Assembly (NCBI GenBank): GCA_030704615.1
Contig: CM060731.1
Span: forward strand, 19,036,001-19,096,000
DNA length: 60,000 nt
Direction of reading: 5' to 3'
Origin: Takakia lepidozioides
Lineage: Eukaryota > Streptophyta > Takakiopsida > Takakiales > Takakiaceae
Shown: positions 1-11,489 of the stretch, one piece after another
Layout of the letters: each line of letters opens with the position of its first letter
Position numbering within the stretch: position 1 is the stretch's first letter
Notes under the pieces: generated by a model
Databases searched by the model: none
Told to the model about the DNA's origin: nothing
What the model saw: the letters and a program-made list of their open reading frames with translations, nothing else
Position numbers and translations under genes: made by a program

Positions 1-1282
1 AGGTTCTTGACTACCAATGTGAGCGCATCACGTTCCGCTACGACTTCCTGCAGTGTTGCGGTGAGGCCAGTCACACTGGTACGGCGGGAGCAAAGCTGCG
101 GTTTTAAGAGATTATGTTCGATTCTGACTCCTTGTGACAACATCCTTTTCTTAGAGTCCGCGGAAGCCAGGTAGATAAAACAAAACTTAGTATCAGGTCT
201 TGATTTTTGGACGTACATAATCTCAAACTCGTCGCCATGCAGGAATGTTTCCATGATGAAGTGCATTGCGAGTTTATGGTCGACGGTGCCCTGTAAGACT
301 TCATTGGATAGATACAACGAAATGTATTTGATGGAGGCGTTAAGCTCAAATGCCTTCTCTACTTTCCCTTGCATAGGTATCCCGGAAGCCATTTCCATAA
401 CAAAGGCTCGGTTGCCTTTCAAGAGAGCAATACCATCAATGGCAGGGTTCAGTAATTCCACTTTTAGCAGACCTAACCACTGTTTGCTCCTGTGCTTGGT
501 GAAGGCAGTGATTGGTGAATAGAGGACCTTACCCAAGGGGATGTTCATGTCGTCGAACCTCTTTTTTGCACGGTACAGAGCCTGCTCCTTGGGCATATCG
601 GTGTCGCTATCAAATCGAATCATGATGTGGTGAGGTGTGGCAGATAATCCAGAATCTGGGTCAACCAGGGTGCCCTTTGGTAACTGAGTGAGTGGGTAGA
701 GCTGTCCCTCCTTCCCGTCCGATCTAGTAGCAGGAAAATAGAGCTGGGGAACATGGGGGAATGCTTTGTAGCAGTACCTTAAGTCGTGAATTTCTGAGTC
801 TTGAAGGCCAAGCTTACGGAGTTCTATCGTTGGGCGCATCTCCTCAACGTAGGGCAGCCCACTGTCAAGTGCGTGCTTCTCGAGCGCAAGGTATCCCTAG
901 AGATTGCCCGTTGAGGGGATGAATCATGCAAGTCGTGGCCCCTTGACTTTTTGGAATCGGAGTGCGAGCTCCCTGCCGTACTGTTGAATGCACTAGAGGG
1001 GCGTTTGAGGCCCGGGCTAGCTGCCTCCAGCCCCGCTGGTGATGTGAGCTGTGCTGGCTTGAGAGTCTGCTGGGGATTGGTGGGCCCTGCTGGCCCAGGT
1101 AGCTTCGAGCCTTGGTGAGATGGTGCATGACCGTTGGGGGTGGCTTCCTTATGTTGTGTAGAGCGAGTTTGGTACGCTTGGTCATTCACAAAGAACTCCT
1201 TGTCAGATAGATGCATGTCACTGATGTCGGCGTCTTCCTCAGCGAGAGCCGTCGAGATCACACCAACCTGGTGGTGATCCAT
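1..1282 (-). pseudogene. LINE ORF1-like protein, frameshifted, cut by the window edge
   Basis: Read on the minus strand from an ATG at 1282, the N-terminal ~125 residues are polar and disordered (MDHHQVGVIS start, acidic then Ser/Lys-rich). Near 890 the frame must shift by one base. A second open frame then runs without stops to the window edge (about 290 codons). It has an RRM-like stretch (HHIMIRFDSD near 610-660, then KVLYSPITAF and WLGLLKVELL) followed by GKVEKAFEL. I recall this architecture from ORF1 proteins of some LINE-type retrotransposons, where ORF1 is the nucleic-acid-binding partner of the reverse transcriptase. The RNase H and endonuclease parts of a LINE lie on the other strand at 3.6-4.8 and 13.6-14.9 kb, so a LINE family is certainly present. 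The second frame has no stop inside the window, so its true end is unknown. LINE assignment is inference from resemblance. Confidence 0.55.
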
Positions 1283-2429
1283 TTTGACAGAGAGTTTTTG
1301 AACTAAGAGGGAGATGGTGGCAGGCCTCTTGCTAAGCGACGATTTGTCTATGGATCGACTCTGTTTGCGGATGCAACCTGCTCTTTTTTGTATGCTACCA
1401 GACTTAGAACTTGACAAAGACATGCATGACCACGCCCACAGAGGGGGGGGAGGGGAAAGAATAGCTATATAGCGGGTGATGGCAGCGGTGCAAGCAGAAG
1501 AGATGTGTTTGGGACTGTCCGTGTTGCAGTTTATAGGGCGAGTGTTGATGTGGGTGTCATGTAGACATGCGATTAGTGTTAGTGGATAGTTAGTGGTGTT
1601 GGGAGGGTGGCTTTTGCTGCAGGGCCAGCTTGAGCGGTGGAGGAGGTTAAGTATGGCCGCTGGCAGTTTACTGCCTAGCGGCGGTTGTAATGGATTGGCC
1701 TGGTGGAAGCGATTATGAGGCTTGCACCATGTGCAGGGTGGGAGACGGGCACCGTTAGCAGAGCATGGCAAGGAGAACGATAATTGTACAAGGAGGTGGA
1801 TTGGCTGGTTAATGGATAGCGCTAGTAAATCTAGTTTGAGGAAGTGATGACACCTGATGGAGTGGTGGGGACTGCGCATGCTGGTTTTGGGTTTAGATGT
1901 ACTGTGGCGGAGAGTTGCATTAACAGGGGTGCTGAATAACGGCTCTAGTTTGATGAGTGTGGTGTTTAAGCCTGTGGGGTGAGCATGTGTGAGAGAGTGG
2001 TGACGAATGGGGAGTTGGCTATTGTTTGGGATTGTGATTATTGCCCAATCAAATAATCGAATGGGTCTGTCGAGTAAAAGTGGAGAGGAGGATTGTGAAG
2101 TAGTTGATTTTAACATGCGGAGGAGGAATAGAGCAGCGTTGCATGATGTGAGGGTAGTTTGGTAGAGTTCGACGGACTGAGGCAGTTGTGATGGTGTGTC
2201 ATGCCAGGGAAGAAATGGCTGGGGCAGCCACGTTGTGAGGGGAGGAGAATGGCAAACGGCAGTGGGCTGCAACAGCCCGAATTTGAGAGAGCTGTGTGGC
2301 GGTGGTGTGGTTATCTGCCAATAGACTGTAGAATTGGGGGGGTAGTGGGAGAGTCCATGGGAAGTATAGACCATATAATGACAGCTAGAAGTGTAGAAGG
2401 AGGCCGTAATGTGAGGATGCTGAGTTAGG
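1283..2429 (-). other. Probable LINE 5' leader, no gene seen
   Basis: This 1.15-kb stretch lies between the LINE ORF1 start and the copia protease. On the minus strand it is C/A-rich and happens to be open in the frame feeding ORF1, but the translation is compositionally biased (Pro, Ser, His, Leu) with no recognisable domain. I read it as untranslated leader of the LINE, whose 5' boundary appears to abut the broken copia element near 2430. Confidence 0.35.
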
Positions 2430-3575
2430 ATGTGGGAAATCCACATAGATGAGGGCACTCAGAATGCCAGTCATGACCACCTCTCCGTCTTGTATCATCT
2501 GGCACCCATCCTTCACGTGGAGCATGAAAATATTCTTCTGCGCTGCTTTGTAACACGAAAAAAGATTTCTTCCCAAATCAGGCACGTACAGTACCTCAGT
2601 CAGCATGCTGGTGACACAGCCATCACCAATTCTTACTCTGATCAAGATATCGCCAACTCCCTTGGCCGACATCTTTATTCCTCCAATCCCTTGAATCGGC
2701 TGCTGCTGAGAAAGCTCTCTAAACGTCGTGAACCAAGATCTTTGGCCCGTCATGTGCTGTGTGCACCCGCTATCGGAATACCAGTGGCCGTTGGACAAGT
2801 TGGAAAAACTCGCCATGAACGCCTTGTATGAGACAGAGCTAGATTTCCCTTTCTCATCGTCTTCCTTAGCGCCTCTGCCATCGGACTCCTTTTTCTCACT
2901 AGCCTTGGAGCCCTTTGGGTCGTCGTCTATGCATTCACGCGCCCAATGCCCCTTTTGCCCGCACTTATGACACGCGGGGTTCTTCTTCCGGTCTTCTATC
3001 TCCTTGCCTGCCGCTGCTCGTACGTTAAAGTTTGCTTCTGCTTCTCGCCACCGCCGAACTGTCCAGACTTGGAACCTCCTTCTTATTTTGTAGCCACAAA
3101 AGCCGTCACATTGTCTGTACTAGCATCCGGACGACTCTTGATCCGAGCTTCTTGCTGCAGTAAACTCAAGGTCAAATTCTCCAGAGTCTTGGATGCATTC
3201 GGGGTGATATCCCACGATGACAACAAGCTATCGTACCCTGACGGAAGGTTGGCCATGATCTTAGCGATGATGGCAGCCTCAGTGAACGTCTTATCTCCCC
3301 TACTAGCCAACTGACTAACGACCATGTCTACGTTGCTGAGAAAAGAAGCGATCCCCTTTCCCTCCCCTAGCTGTACTTTGTAAAACCTCTGCTGCAAGAC
3401 ATGAACGCTCTCGTTGGCGTCCTGCTCTTGAATCAATGTCAGCTTCGCCCAAATTGCATTTGAGGTCATGCAACTGATAACATTCTTCAAATACTTTTTG
3501 TCTATGGCTTGACAAAGAAGGCACAAACCCCCAACCACAGTAGACCACGAATGGGCTATTACAATTTAAATACAT
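2430..3575 (-). pseudogene. Ty1/copia gag-protease fragment
   Basis: On the minus strand the order is gag, zinc knuckle, protease. The gag part (3538-3083) has the UBN2-type pattern of copia capsids (AIWAKLTLIQEQ, IIAKIMANLPSGYD, LTLSLLQQEARI). A CCHC knuckle with spacing C-x2-C-x4-H-x4-C (CHKCGQKGHWAREC) lies at about 2931-2972. The protease follows (2816-2430) with YSDSGCTQHMT, the copia aspartic-protease signature, and YVPDLGRNLFS. At least one stop and frame changes separate gag from the knuckle, so the gene is dead. The element is cut at about 2430 where LINE sequence begins; integrase and reverse transcriptase are absent from the window. Confidence 0.85.
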
Positions 3576-3589
3576 CCCCGCTGACTCCC

Positions 3590-4780
3590 ACTACTCTAGA
3601 CAAGGGGCTCTTCACTACTCCTCCCTAAGCCTACTTGATGGTTTCTACCTCAAAACCGGTAACGAAATCCTGTCATATCTCCTAAGCCACGTACACATCA
3701 ACAACTTATGTAGTTCGGACCACTATCCGATCTCTGTGTACCTCCCTCCCTCATTCCCTTTCGACCCCTCCCGGATGTACATACCCTCCCCCCTCAGCCT
3801 AGAATTCTCTCCCCTATACCCCAGTGTAACATCCAAGCATTCCAAAAACATTTCCACACCGCCTCTTCAAACTTCATACACAAGACCTCTCACATATTCT
3901 CCGATACTAACTTACAATCATCCCTTGACATTACTTCGGCTGAAGCCGAGAATGTCCTTGCATCTACAATACAAGAAAAGTGCTTGCCACTTGCACCGCC
4001 CCCCTTGACCTCCCCCAAATGGCCTGATCGAAACAAAACGGGGGCTACCTCACCCGGACTCAGAAACGCGAATGGACCTCCAACCTCAACATCTACCATG
4101 CCGTCCACCGGGCTCTTACTATCATACCTCCCCCCTCTACCCCGTCATATAATAACTAGAGAACTGACCCTCGCATCACCTGTTTAAACACCTTGCCTAC
4201 ATGCCAATCTCTTATGTCCTCACCTGAGGATTCATCCTCTCTTTCCCAATGGACCGCCTCCCTCTCCAAACTTGGACGGGAAGCAAAAAAAGCTGCCTAT
4301 TGCCCTGTGAGACTCTGCCCAGATATCCTTCTAGTCCAGGGACTTCCCATCAACGCTCCCCCACCTACAGACCCATCCCAAACCTTCACCATACATTTCA
4401 TTGAATTACATACTGCAACGACCGCTTCCCCAGTTATTCCATCCTCGAAAAACGCCAAAAATATGCACCACTTATCCTTGCTATTCGTCGGCGGGGATGG
4501 ACCACTGGCCCTCTTACTGTCATCACTACCAGCACCAGAGGAGGCATCCATAATGCCAGTATCTCTGCACTCTAAAACAATTTTCAACTCCCCATCACCT
4601 CCATCCATAAATGCTTTAAAGCCATACACCTTACCGCGCTTCACTCTCTTACTGCTATCATTACCAACACGTCACCTGGAATCCTCTTCTCTCCTAGATA
4701 TCCAGGGCGCCTTTTGGGTACGCGTTGGAGACCCAAGGGCACCCCATGGGTACATGCGGTACCCTTAGCCCCTCGGACAC
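3590..4780 (+). pseudogene. LINE ORF2 deletion derivative (endonuclease end joined to C-terminal end)
   Basis: The first part reads DGFYLKTGNE then HVHINNLCSSDHYPISVYLP (about 3636-3750). The SDH triplet is the conserved end of the apurinic-like endonuclease of LINE ORF2. From about 4300 the sequence instead reads RPDILLVQG-like text, then IHFIELTYCNDRF-like and RRRGWTTGPLTVITT (about 4390-4520), which I recall as the extreme C-terminus downstream of RNase H in this LINE type. Reverse transcriptase and RNase H are missing, so an internal deletion near 4190 joined the two ends. Several frameshifts are present. The same family supplies the RNase H segment at 13.6-14.9 kb. Confidence 0.6.
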
Positions 4781-4903
4781 CTTCTCCCAACCGGTCACTT
4801 GGTGTCCCTTGGACACTGGTTTTTACATAGGGTCCACCCCCGAAAGGAGGCAGTAGTCGCAAGGCGAAGTGGCTCTTAGTTACGCTGGCCCTGGCCGGCG
4901 TCT

Positions 4904-4927
4904 TCTCTCTCTCTCTCTCTCTCTCTC
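4904..4927. repeat. (TC)n microsatellite
   Basis: About twelve uninterrupted TC dinucleotides, directly downstream of the LINE remnant. Confidence 0.9.
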
Positions 4928-5425
4928 GGATCTTGGAGTTTTCATTTTTAAAGGGTTTCTTCGTAATTCAAGAGCTGAGTGTAGATATCTGAACAACATT
5001 TTTTTTCAAATTTCATAACCGTTTTTAGTTAGTGGTACACATTGTTTGGAAGTCTCAAACTTGATGTTTCGGCATTCACTACTACAATTTTTGTTGCATT
5101 TGGCAGTTGTCACCTTCTTTTTCCAAAGTTCGTTTTTTTACGTTAAGATTATTCCAATCTTTGATCTAGTCCCAAGGGCAAATTTAAAAAAAATTCATTA
5201 TCTCCTTAAATAAATAAATAAAGGTCGGAATAGAGCGACATCTACAGTAATATAAGTCCCTTTTATCATATTTGTTTTCTATAGTGAGTGCAAAAAGTCC
5301 ATAACAAGTTTTTTTAATGGATTGTGATACTGTCGTATGCACTATTTTAAAGTCCATTACTTCGACAAATCAACTTCATTTCTTGGTGAAAATTTAAAGA
5401 TTAGAGCTTGTAGTAGTTGGAAGTC
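4928..5425. other. AT-rich intergenic stretch, nothing recognised
   Basis: No long open frame, tandem repeat or known motif could be seen; AT-rich with short A and T runs. Confidence 0.5.
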
Positions 5426-5429
5426 ATCC

Positions 5430-6470
5430 TGAACACAGCCCTGCGGGACATGTATGTCAAATGTGAGTGCATCGAGGATGCAAAGGGAGTTTTCGACAGT
5501 ATGGCTGAAACAAATGTGGTGTCGTGGAGGGCGATGATTGCAGGATATGCACAACAAGGGGCGGGATGGAGGCTTCGGAGACCTATGAGCAAATGATGGG
5601 GGAAGGGGTGAAGCCCGACCGCATAACGTTTGTTTGCATTTGCAATGCGTGTGCAAGCCTGGCAGCTCTGGAAAGGTGCAAAGTGGTCCATGGTGACATC
5701 GTCACATCTGGAATTGTACCCAATGTCATTCTGAACACTGCCCTGCTGGACATGTATGTCAAATGTGAGTGCATCGAGGATGCAAAGGGAGTTTTCAACA
5801 GTATGGCTGAAGGAGATGTGGTGTCGTGGAGGGCGATGATTGCAGAATATGCACAACAAGGGCGCGGGATGGAGGCATTGGAGACCTATGAGCAATTGAT
5901 GTGCGAAGGGGTGAAGCCCAACCGCATAACGTTTGTGTGCATTTGCAATGCGTGTGCAAGCCTGGAAGCTTTGGAAAGGTGCAATGAGGTCCATGCATGT
6001 GACATCTTCAAAGTTGGATTTGTACTAGATGTCATCTTGAACACTGCCCTGCTGGACATGTATGTCAAATGTGAGTGCATCGAGGATGCAAAGGGAGTGT
6101 TCGACAGTATGGCTGAAACAAATGTGGTGTCGTGGAGGGCGATGATTGCAGGATATGCACAGCAAAGGGCGGGATGGAGGCTTTGGAGACCTATGAGCAA
6201 TTGATGTGCAAAAGGGTGAAGCCCAACCACATCACATTTGTTTGCGTTTGCAATGATTGTGCAAGCCTGGCAGCCCTGGAAAGGTGCAATGAGGTCCATG
6301 GGACATCGTCGAAGTTGGATTTGTACCAGATGTCATCCTGAACACTGCTCTGCTGGACTTGTATGTCAAATGTGAGTGCATCAAGGATGCAAAGGGAGTG
6401 TTCGACAGGATGACTGAACGAAATGTGGTGTCGTGGAATTCCATGATCGCAGGATATTCCCACTTCAAGC
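5430..6470 (+). pseudogene. Tandem PPR (PLS-class) repeat array, broken
   Basis: Translation gives three and a half copies of a P-L-S pentatricopeptide triplet: EALETYEQLM..GVKPNRITFVCICNAC, then [37 protein letters not shown], then VVSWRAMIAGYAQQG. PPR proteins bind organellar RNA and each repeat reads about one base; PLS-class proteins usually act in chloroplast or mitochondrial RNA editing. The longest open stretch is 5524-6204. The DNA unit recurs at 5578, 5881 and 6188 (303 and 307 bp), so whole triplets were duplicated in tandem. Frameshifts near 5560, 6170 and 6310 destroy the frame. There is no start, targeting peptide or DYW domain, so this is a gene fragment. Its continuation after the P450 insert is at 7591. 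Confidence 0.85.
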
Positions 6471-6684
6471 ATGATGCTCATTTGTCTCTCCGTATAAATG
6501 TCGAAATCCAAATGGAACCCATTATCTTCAAATTATGTCTTAAGCTATCCATCGGAAGTTCCAGAAAGTAGTTGAAAAGCGATTACTTCTGCTCATGTTA
6601 GGGCAATTCAATTTTAAGCTTAGTATCGTAACCTCTCTCTTTGAAAAGCTACTTGTTTTGAAGTGTTCTTTGGGTACATTTGCA

Positions 6685-7590
6685 GGTTCTTTCCTGTCCA
6701 AAAAAATCGAGCACTGTGGAAAGCAGAAAACGAGATCACAAAGGGTCTCAGAGAGATCATCCAAGCCCGGCGTGACTCTGTGATTCTTGGAAAAAGTGCC
6801 GAATTTGGAAATGATCTGCTAGGTATAATGTTGTCTGTAAGTGAGCACAACCCCCGGGACAACCACAAGGTCAATCCTACACAAGCCCGACTCACAAACC
6901 ATCAGGTGGTAGATGAGTGCAAGACCTTCTTCTTTGCTGGCCATGAAACTAGCGCGGTTTCTCTGACATGTACTTTGATGTTGCTGTCGGTATATCCCGA
7001 GTGGCAGGATCGTCTGCGTAGAGAAGTGCAGGAGGTTTGCAAAGGCACGTCTCCTGATAGCCAGAAACACGGCAAGCTGAAACTTGTGAGTTCTGAGCCT
7101 CAAATATCAAACCATCTTGAGCAGTGTCTAGATTCTCTTTCGCCTATCAAGCCATCAGGGTTTCCTCTCTCTATGCTGCCCTCTACATTGTATACAAGAC
7201 TAGGGACTGATTTGTTGTTTTGGTGTACACTGTTTCACAAATGTCGTCAGTGCATTCAATTGGTAATCTGAAACTAGATTAGCAACATTATTGCACTCGG
7301 CTGTTCATTGGCATCCTCATGAAGGCTTGAGTTCTGGAGTCTTGTTATTTAATTGACATGAGCATGACTCTGTTGTCTGCAGGTTGGAATGGTGTTGAAA
7401 AATCTATGCGGCTTTACCCTCCTGTTCCACATCTGTCTTGGCAGGCTGCAAAAGACCTTGGTTGGGCAATCTGCTCATCCCAAAAGGACTTACTATTATC
7501 ACCAACCAAGTCCAAATGCATCACGATCCACAGCTGTGGGGTGAGGATGCCCTTGAATTCAACCCTAAGCGATTTGCTGGAGGAATCTCC
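6685..7590 (+). pseudogene. Cytochrome P450 fragment (CYP72-clan-like) inside a PPR gene
   Basis: An exon begins after a tttgcag acceptor at 6684 and encodes RFFPVQKNRALWKAENEI, then DECKTFFFAGHETSAVSL with the I-helix AGxET oxygen-activation motif (about 6936-6962), then LLSVYPEWQDRLRREVQEVC. An intron with GTGAGT donor at 7086 and CTGCAG acceptor at 7382 separates it from the K-helix exon ([12 protein letters not shown], the ExxR region, partly degenerate). After a frameshift comes [31 protein letters not shown], the PERF-region equivalent. The haem-binding Cys region is absent: at about 7590 the frame passes directly into PPR sequence. Retained introns show this was captured as genomic DNA, not as mRNA. 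Clan assignment is from general resemblance. Confidence 0.8.
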
Positions 7591-8030
7591 AATGCTTGTG
7601 CAAGCCTGGCAGTGCTGGAAAAGGGCAAAGAGGTGCATGGAGACATCATCAAAGCTGGAATTGTACCAAACGTCATTCTGAACACTGCCCTGGCAACTCT
7701 GGAAGAGAGCAAAGAGGTCCATGGCGACATCGTCAGAGCTGGAATTGTAGCAAATGTCATTCTGAACACTGCCCTAGTGGACATGTATGCAAAATGTGGG
7801 TGCATCTAGGATGCAAAGGGAGTGTTCAACACTATGGCTGAACGAGATGTGGTGTCGTGGAGTGCGATGCTTGCAGGGTATGCACAGCAAGGACGTGGGA
7901 TGGATGCTTTGGAGACCTATGAGCAAATGATGGGGGAAGCACATCATGTTTGTGTGCATTTGCAATGCTTGTGCAAGCCTGGCAGCCCTGGAGAAGGGCA
8001 AAGAGGTGCATGGGAACGAGATGTGTCTAA
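7591..8030 (+). pseudogene. PPR (PLS-class) fragment fused downstream of the P450 piece
   Basis: In the same frame as the P450 C-terminal text, the sequence continues [20 protein letters not shown] then [18 protein letters not shown], a stop at 7807, DAKGVFNTMAERDVVSWSAM and ALETYEQMMGE. One L-type motif is repeated with a deletion (two [16 protein letters not shown] units 93 bp apart). The stop is TAG where the other copies have Glu, so it is one of the few stops here not explained by C-to-T. The frame is lost near 7935. It represents the same repeat family as 5.4-6.5 kb, closer to the canonical MYAKCG text. Confidence 0.8.
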
Positions 8031-8180
8031 GCCCAAGTGCAAGATCTCATATGTATCCTAGTGCGGACCTAAGTGAGGCCCAAGTGCGACCTCTAGGGTA
8101 GCTTGTGCCGTTGGCCCAAGTGTCCACTGTCATCTAAGTCTAATGATTTAGCCATCTCTAATCATTTTTTTTTCCACATA

Positions 8181-8570
8181 GCCTATGACCAGCTTTGAAC
8201 CGGAGACCTCTCCCTTGTTGTCGCTCCCGTCAAGGCTCCAACCATTCTCCCAGGAATGCCCACTTTGCTATTTTTCCCGAATTTCCAATGGCCCAATATC
8301 ATCTAAGTAAGTTTTTTTTTCCACAGAGCCTACGACCAGATTTGAACCCGGAGGCCATTTTTGTTTTTTTTGTGAATTTCCAGTGACCAAAAGTACTTGG
8401 AATTCCACATCTCCCTCACCGCTTGTCCAAAAATCATGAGACCAAGCCGGTGCACCCCTCCTCACCGAGGGCTTTCCAATGGCACCAAGCACCCGCGTTG
8501 GGGCCCCGCGGTTTGGGAGATCTCAACGACGCTAGAAAACAAAACAAAACAAAACAAACATCTCGCTTCA
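8181..8570 (+). repeat. tRNA-related module, copy 1 (rearranged)
   Basis: A truncated left part (8181-8290) is followed by a second copy with an internal deletion (8325-8570) that ends in an AAAAC-type tail. The plus strand carries gaaccggagacc, the complement of a tRNA T-arm/B-box. Confidence 0.7.
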
Positions 8571-9323
8571 TATATTGACTAGGGTAGCCTGTGCCGTTGG
8601 CCCAAGTGTCCAGTGTTATCTAAGTCCAAGTGCAATCCCCTATATATCAAAGTGTGTTTCCTATGTCGAGGCCCAAATGCAACCTCTAGGGTAGCCTTTG
8701 TTGTTGGCCCAAGTGTCCAATTCATCTAAGTCCAAATGTAAGATCTTCTTTGTATCCTAGTGCGTCTCCTATGTTGAGGCCCAAGTGCGACCTCTAGGGT
8801 AGCATGTATGAAGAGTTGAAATCTAAGACCAAATGCAATTTCCTACGTATCCAAGCGTGTCTCATATGTCGAGGCCCACCTAAGCCCAAACTTGCAATCT
8901 TCTATTTATGTATCCAAGTGCATCTCCCATGTAGAGGCCCAAGTGTCCAGTGTCACGTAACTTGCCCAAGTGCAATCTCCTATGTATCCAAGTACGTCTC
9001 CCATGTCAAAGCCCAATTTATTTTTTTCCATTAATTTATTGAGTAGTAATATATCCATTTATTATTGATATATCTCCCGTCGAGGCTCCCAGGAAAGCCC
9101 ACTTTGCTATTTTGGGGGAATTTCTAGCGACCCAAAGTACTTCAAATTTGATCAATATGAAGCCATGTAGTTTGTTTTGTTTTGTTTTATTTATTACTAC
9201 TCAATAAATTCATGGAAGATATTAAACTGATATATGAAGCAAGGTAGTTTGGACTTTGCAATGTCTAGGTAGCCTTTGCCATTGGCCCAAGTGTCCAATG
9301 TCATCTAAGTAAGTTTTTTTCCA

Positions 9324-9625
9324 CAGAGCCTATGACTAGATTTGAACCAGAGACCTTTCCCTTGATATCTCTCCCGTCGAGGCTCCAACCATTGTCCCAG
9401 GAATGCCCACTTTGCCATTTTTGCTATTTTTCGTGAATTTTCAGCGACCAAAAGTACTTGGAATTCCACATCTCCCTCACCGCTTGTCCAAAAATCATGA
9501 GACCAAGCCGATGCACCCCTCCTCATCGAGGGCTTTCCAACGGCACCAAGCACCGGGGCTTGGGGCCCGCGGTTTGGGAGATCTCAACGACGCTACAAAA
9601 CAAAACAAAACAAACGTCTCGCTTC
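9324..9625 (+). repeat. tRNA-related module, copy 2
   Basis: Full module: antisense T-arm-like start, ATGCCCACTTTGCCATTTTT, ATCATGAGACCAAGC, then an (AAAAC)n tail near 9598-9615. Confidence 0.75.
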
Positions 9626-10194
9626 ATGTATTGATAGGCTAGCCTGTGCCGTTGGCCCAAGTGTCCAATGTTATCTAAGTCCAAGTGCAATCCCCTATGT
9701 ATCTAGAGACCCTCATGTTTGGGAGATCTAGGCCTAGGGTAGCATGCGCCATTGGCCCATGTGTTAAGAATTGAAATCTAAGTCCAAGTGCAATCCCCTA
9801 TGTATTCAAGTAGCATCTCCTATATCAAGGCCCATGTGTGAAGAATTGAAATATAAGCTCGAGTGCAATTTCTTATGTATCCAAGTGGGTCTCCTATGTC
9901 GAGGCCCAAGTGCGACCTCTAGTGTAGCCTATGAAGAATTGAAATCTAAGCCCAAGTGCATCTCCCATGTACATGCCCAAGTGTCCAGTGTCATCTAAGT
10001 CCAAGTGCAATCCCCTATGTATCCAAGTGCGTCTCCTATGTCGAGGCCCATGTGTGAAGAATTGAAATCTAGGCCCAAGTGCAATCTCATACGTATCCAA
10101 GTGCTTCTCCCATGTAGAGGCCCGAGTGCGACCTCCACTATCCAATGTCATCTAAGTCTAAGTGCAATCCCCTATCTAATCAATTTTTTTTTCC

Positions 10195-10500
10195 AGAGAG
10201 CCTACGACCAGATTTGAACCGGAGACCTTTCCCTTGATATCTCTCCCGTCGAGGCTCCAACCATTGTCCCAGGAATGCCCACTTTGCCATTTTTGCTATT
10301 TTTGGGGAATTTCCAACGACCAAAAGTACTTGGAATTCCACATCTCCCACACTGCAGGTCCAAAAATCATGAGACCAAGCCCGTGCACCCCTCCTCGTCG
10401 AGGGCTTTCCAACGGCACCAAGCACCCATGCTGGGGCCTCGCGGTTTGGGACATCGCAACGTGACAAAACAAAACAAAACAAACGTTTCGCTTCATATAT
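10195..10500 (+). repeat. tRNA-related module, copy 3
   Basis: Same organisation as the copy at 9324, preceded by a run of T and ending in (AAAAC)n near 10465-10482. Confidence 0.75.
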
Positions 10501-11489
10501 TGACTAGTGTAGCATGTGCCGTTGGCCCAAGTGTCTAGTGTCATCTAAGTCCAAGTGTAAGATCTTCTATATATCCCAGTGCGTCTCCTATGTTGAGGCC
10601 CAAGTGCGACCTCTAGGGTAGCATGTGCCTTTGGCCCATGTATGAAGAGTTGAAATCTAAGACCAAGTGCAATTTCCTATGTATCCCAGTGCGTCTCCTA
10701 TGTCCGAGGCCCAAGTGCGACCTCTAGTGTAGCCTATGCCGTTGGCCCATGTGTGAAGAATTGAAATCTAACTCCATGTGCAATTTCCTACGTATCCAAG
10801 TGCATCTCATATGTCGAGGCCCAGCTAAGCTCAAGTGCAATCTTCTATTTATGTATCCAAGTGCATCTCCCATGTAGAGGCCCAAGTGTCCAGTGTCATG
10901 TAACTTGCCAAGTGCAATCTCCTATGTATCCAAGTACGTCTCCCATGTCAAAGACCAATTATTTTTTTCATCAATTTATTGAGTAGTAATATATCCATTC
11001 ATTCTTGATATATCTCCCGTCGAGGCTCCCAGGAAAGCCCACTTCGCTATTTTTCAGGAATTTCCATTGGCCTAACTGTCCAATGTCATCTAAGTCCAAG
11101 TGTAAGATCTTCTATGTATCCCAGTGCATCTCCTATGTTGAGGCCCAAGTGCGACCTCTAGGGTAGCATGTGCCTTTGGCCCATGTATGAAGAGTTGAAA
11201 TCTAAGACCAAGTGCAATTTCCTATGTATCCCAATGTGTCTCCTATGTCAAGGCCCAAGTGCGACCTCTAGTGTAGCCTATGCCGTTGGCCCATGTGTGA
11301 AGAATTGAAATCTAAGTCCACGTGCAATTTCCTACATATCCAAGTGCGTCTCCTATGTCGAGGCCCAAGTGCAATATTCAATTTATGTATCCAAGTGCAT
11401 CTCCTATGTAGAGGCCCAAGTGTCCAATGTCATGTAACTTGCCCAAGTGCAATCTCCTATAATCCAAGTACGTCTAATCATTTTTTTTC

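Noticed and set aside
1283-2458. A 544-codon minus-strand frame upstream of and through LINE ORF1
   Set aside because: Only its last ~125 residues look like protein; the rest is composition-driven (Pro/Ser/His/Leu) and has no domain.
5401-6511. Minus-strand frames opposite the PPR repeats
   Set aside because: They mirror the periodicity of the plus-strand PPR code and have no independent domain.
7807-7809. PPR stop as another C-to-T case
   Set aside because: Sister repeats have GAG (Glu) there, so this is G-to-T. It is an exception to the deamination pattern, as are the two TAA stops at 49779 and 49959, which would need CHH changes.
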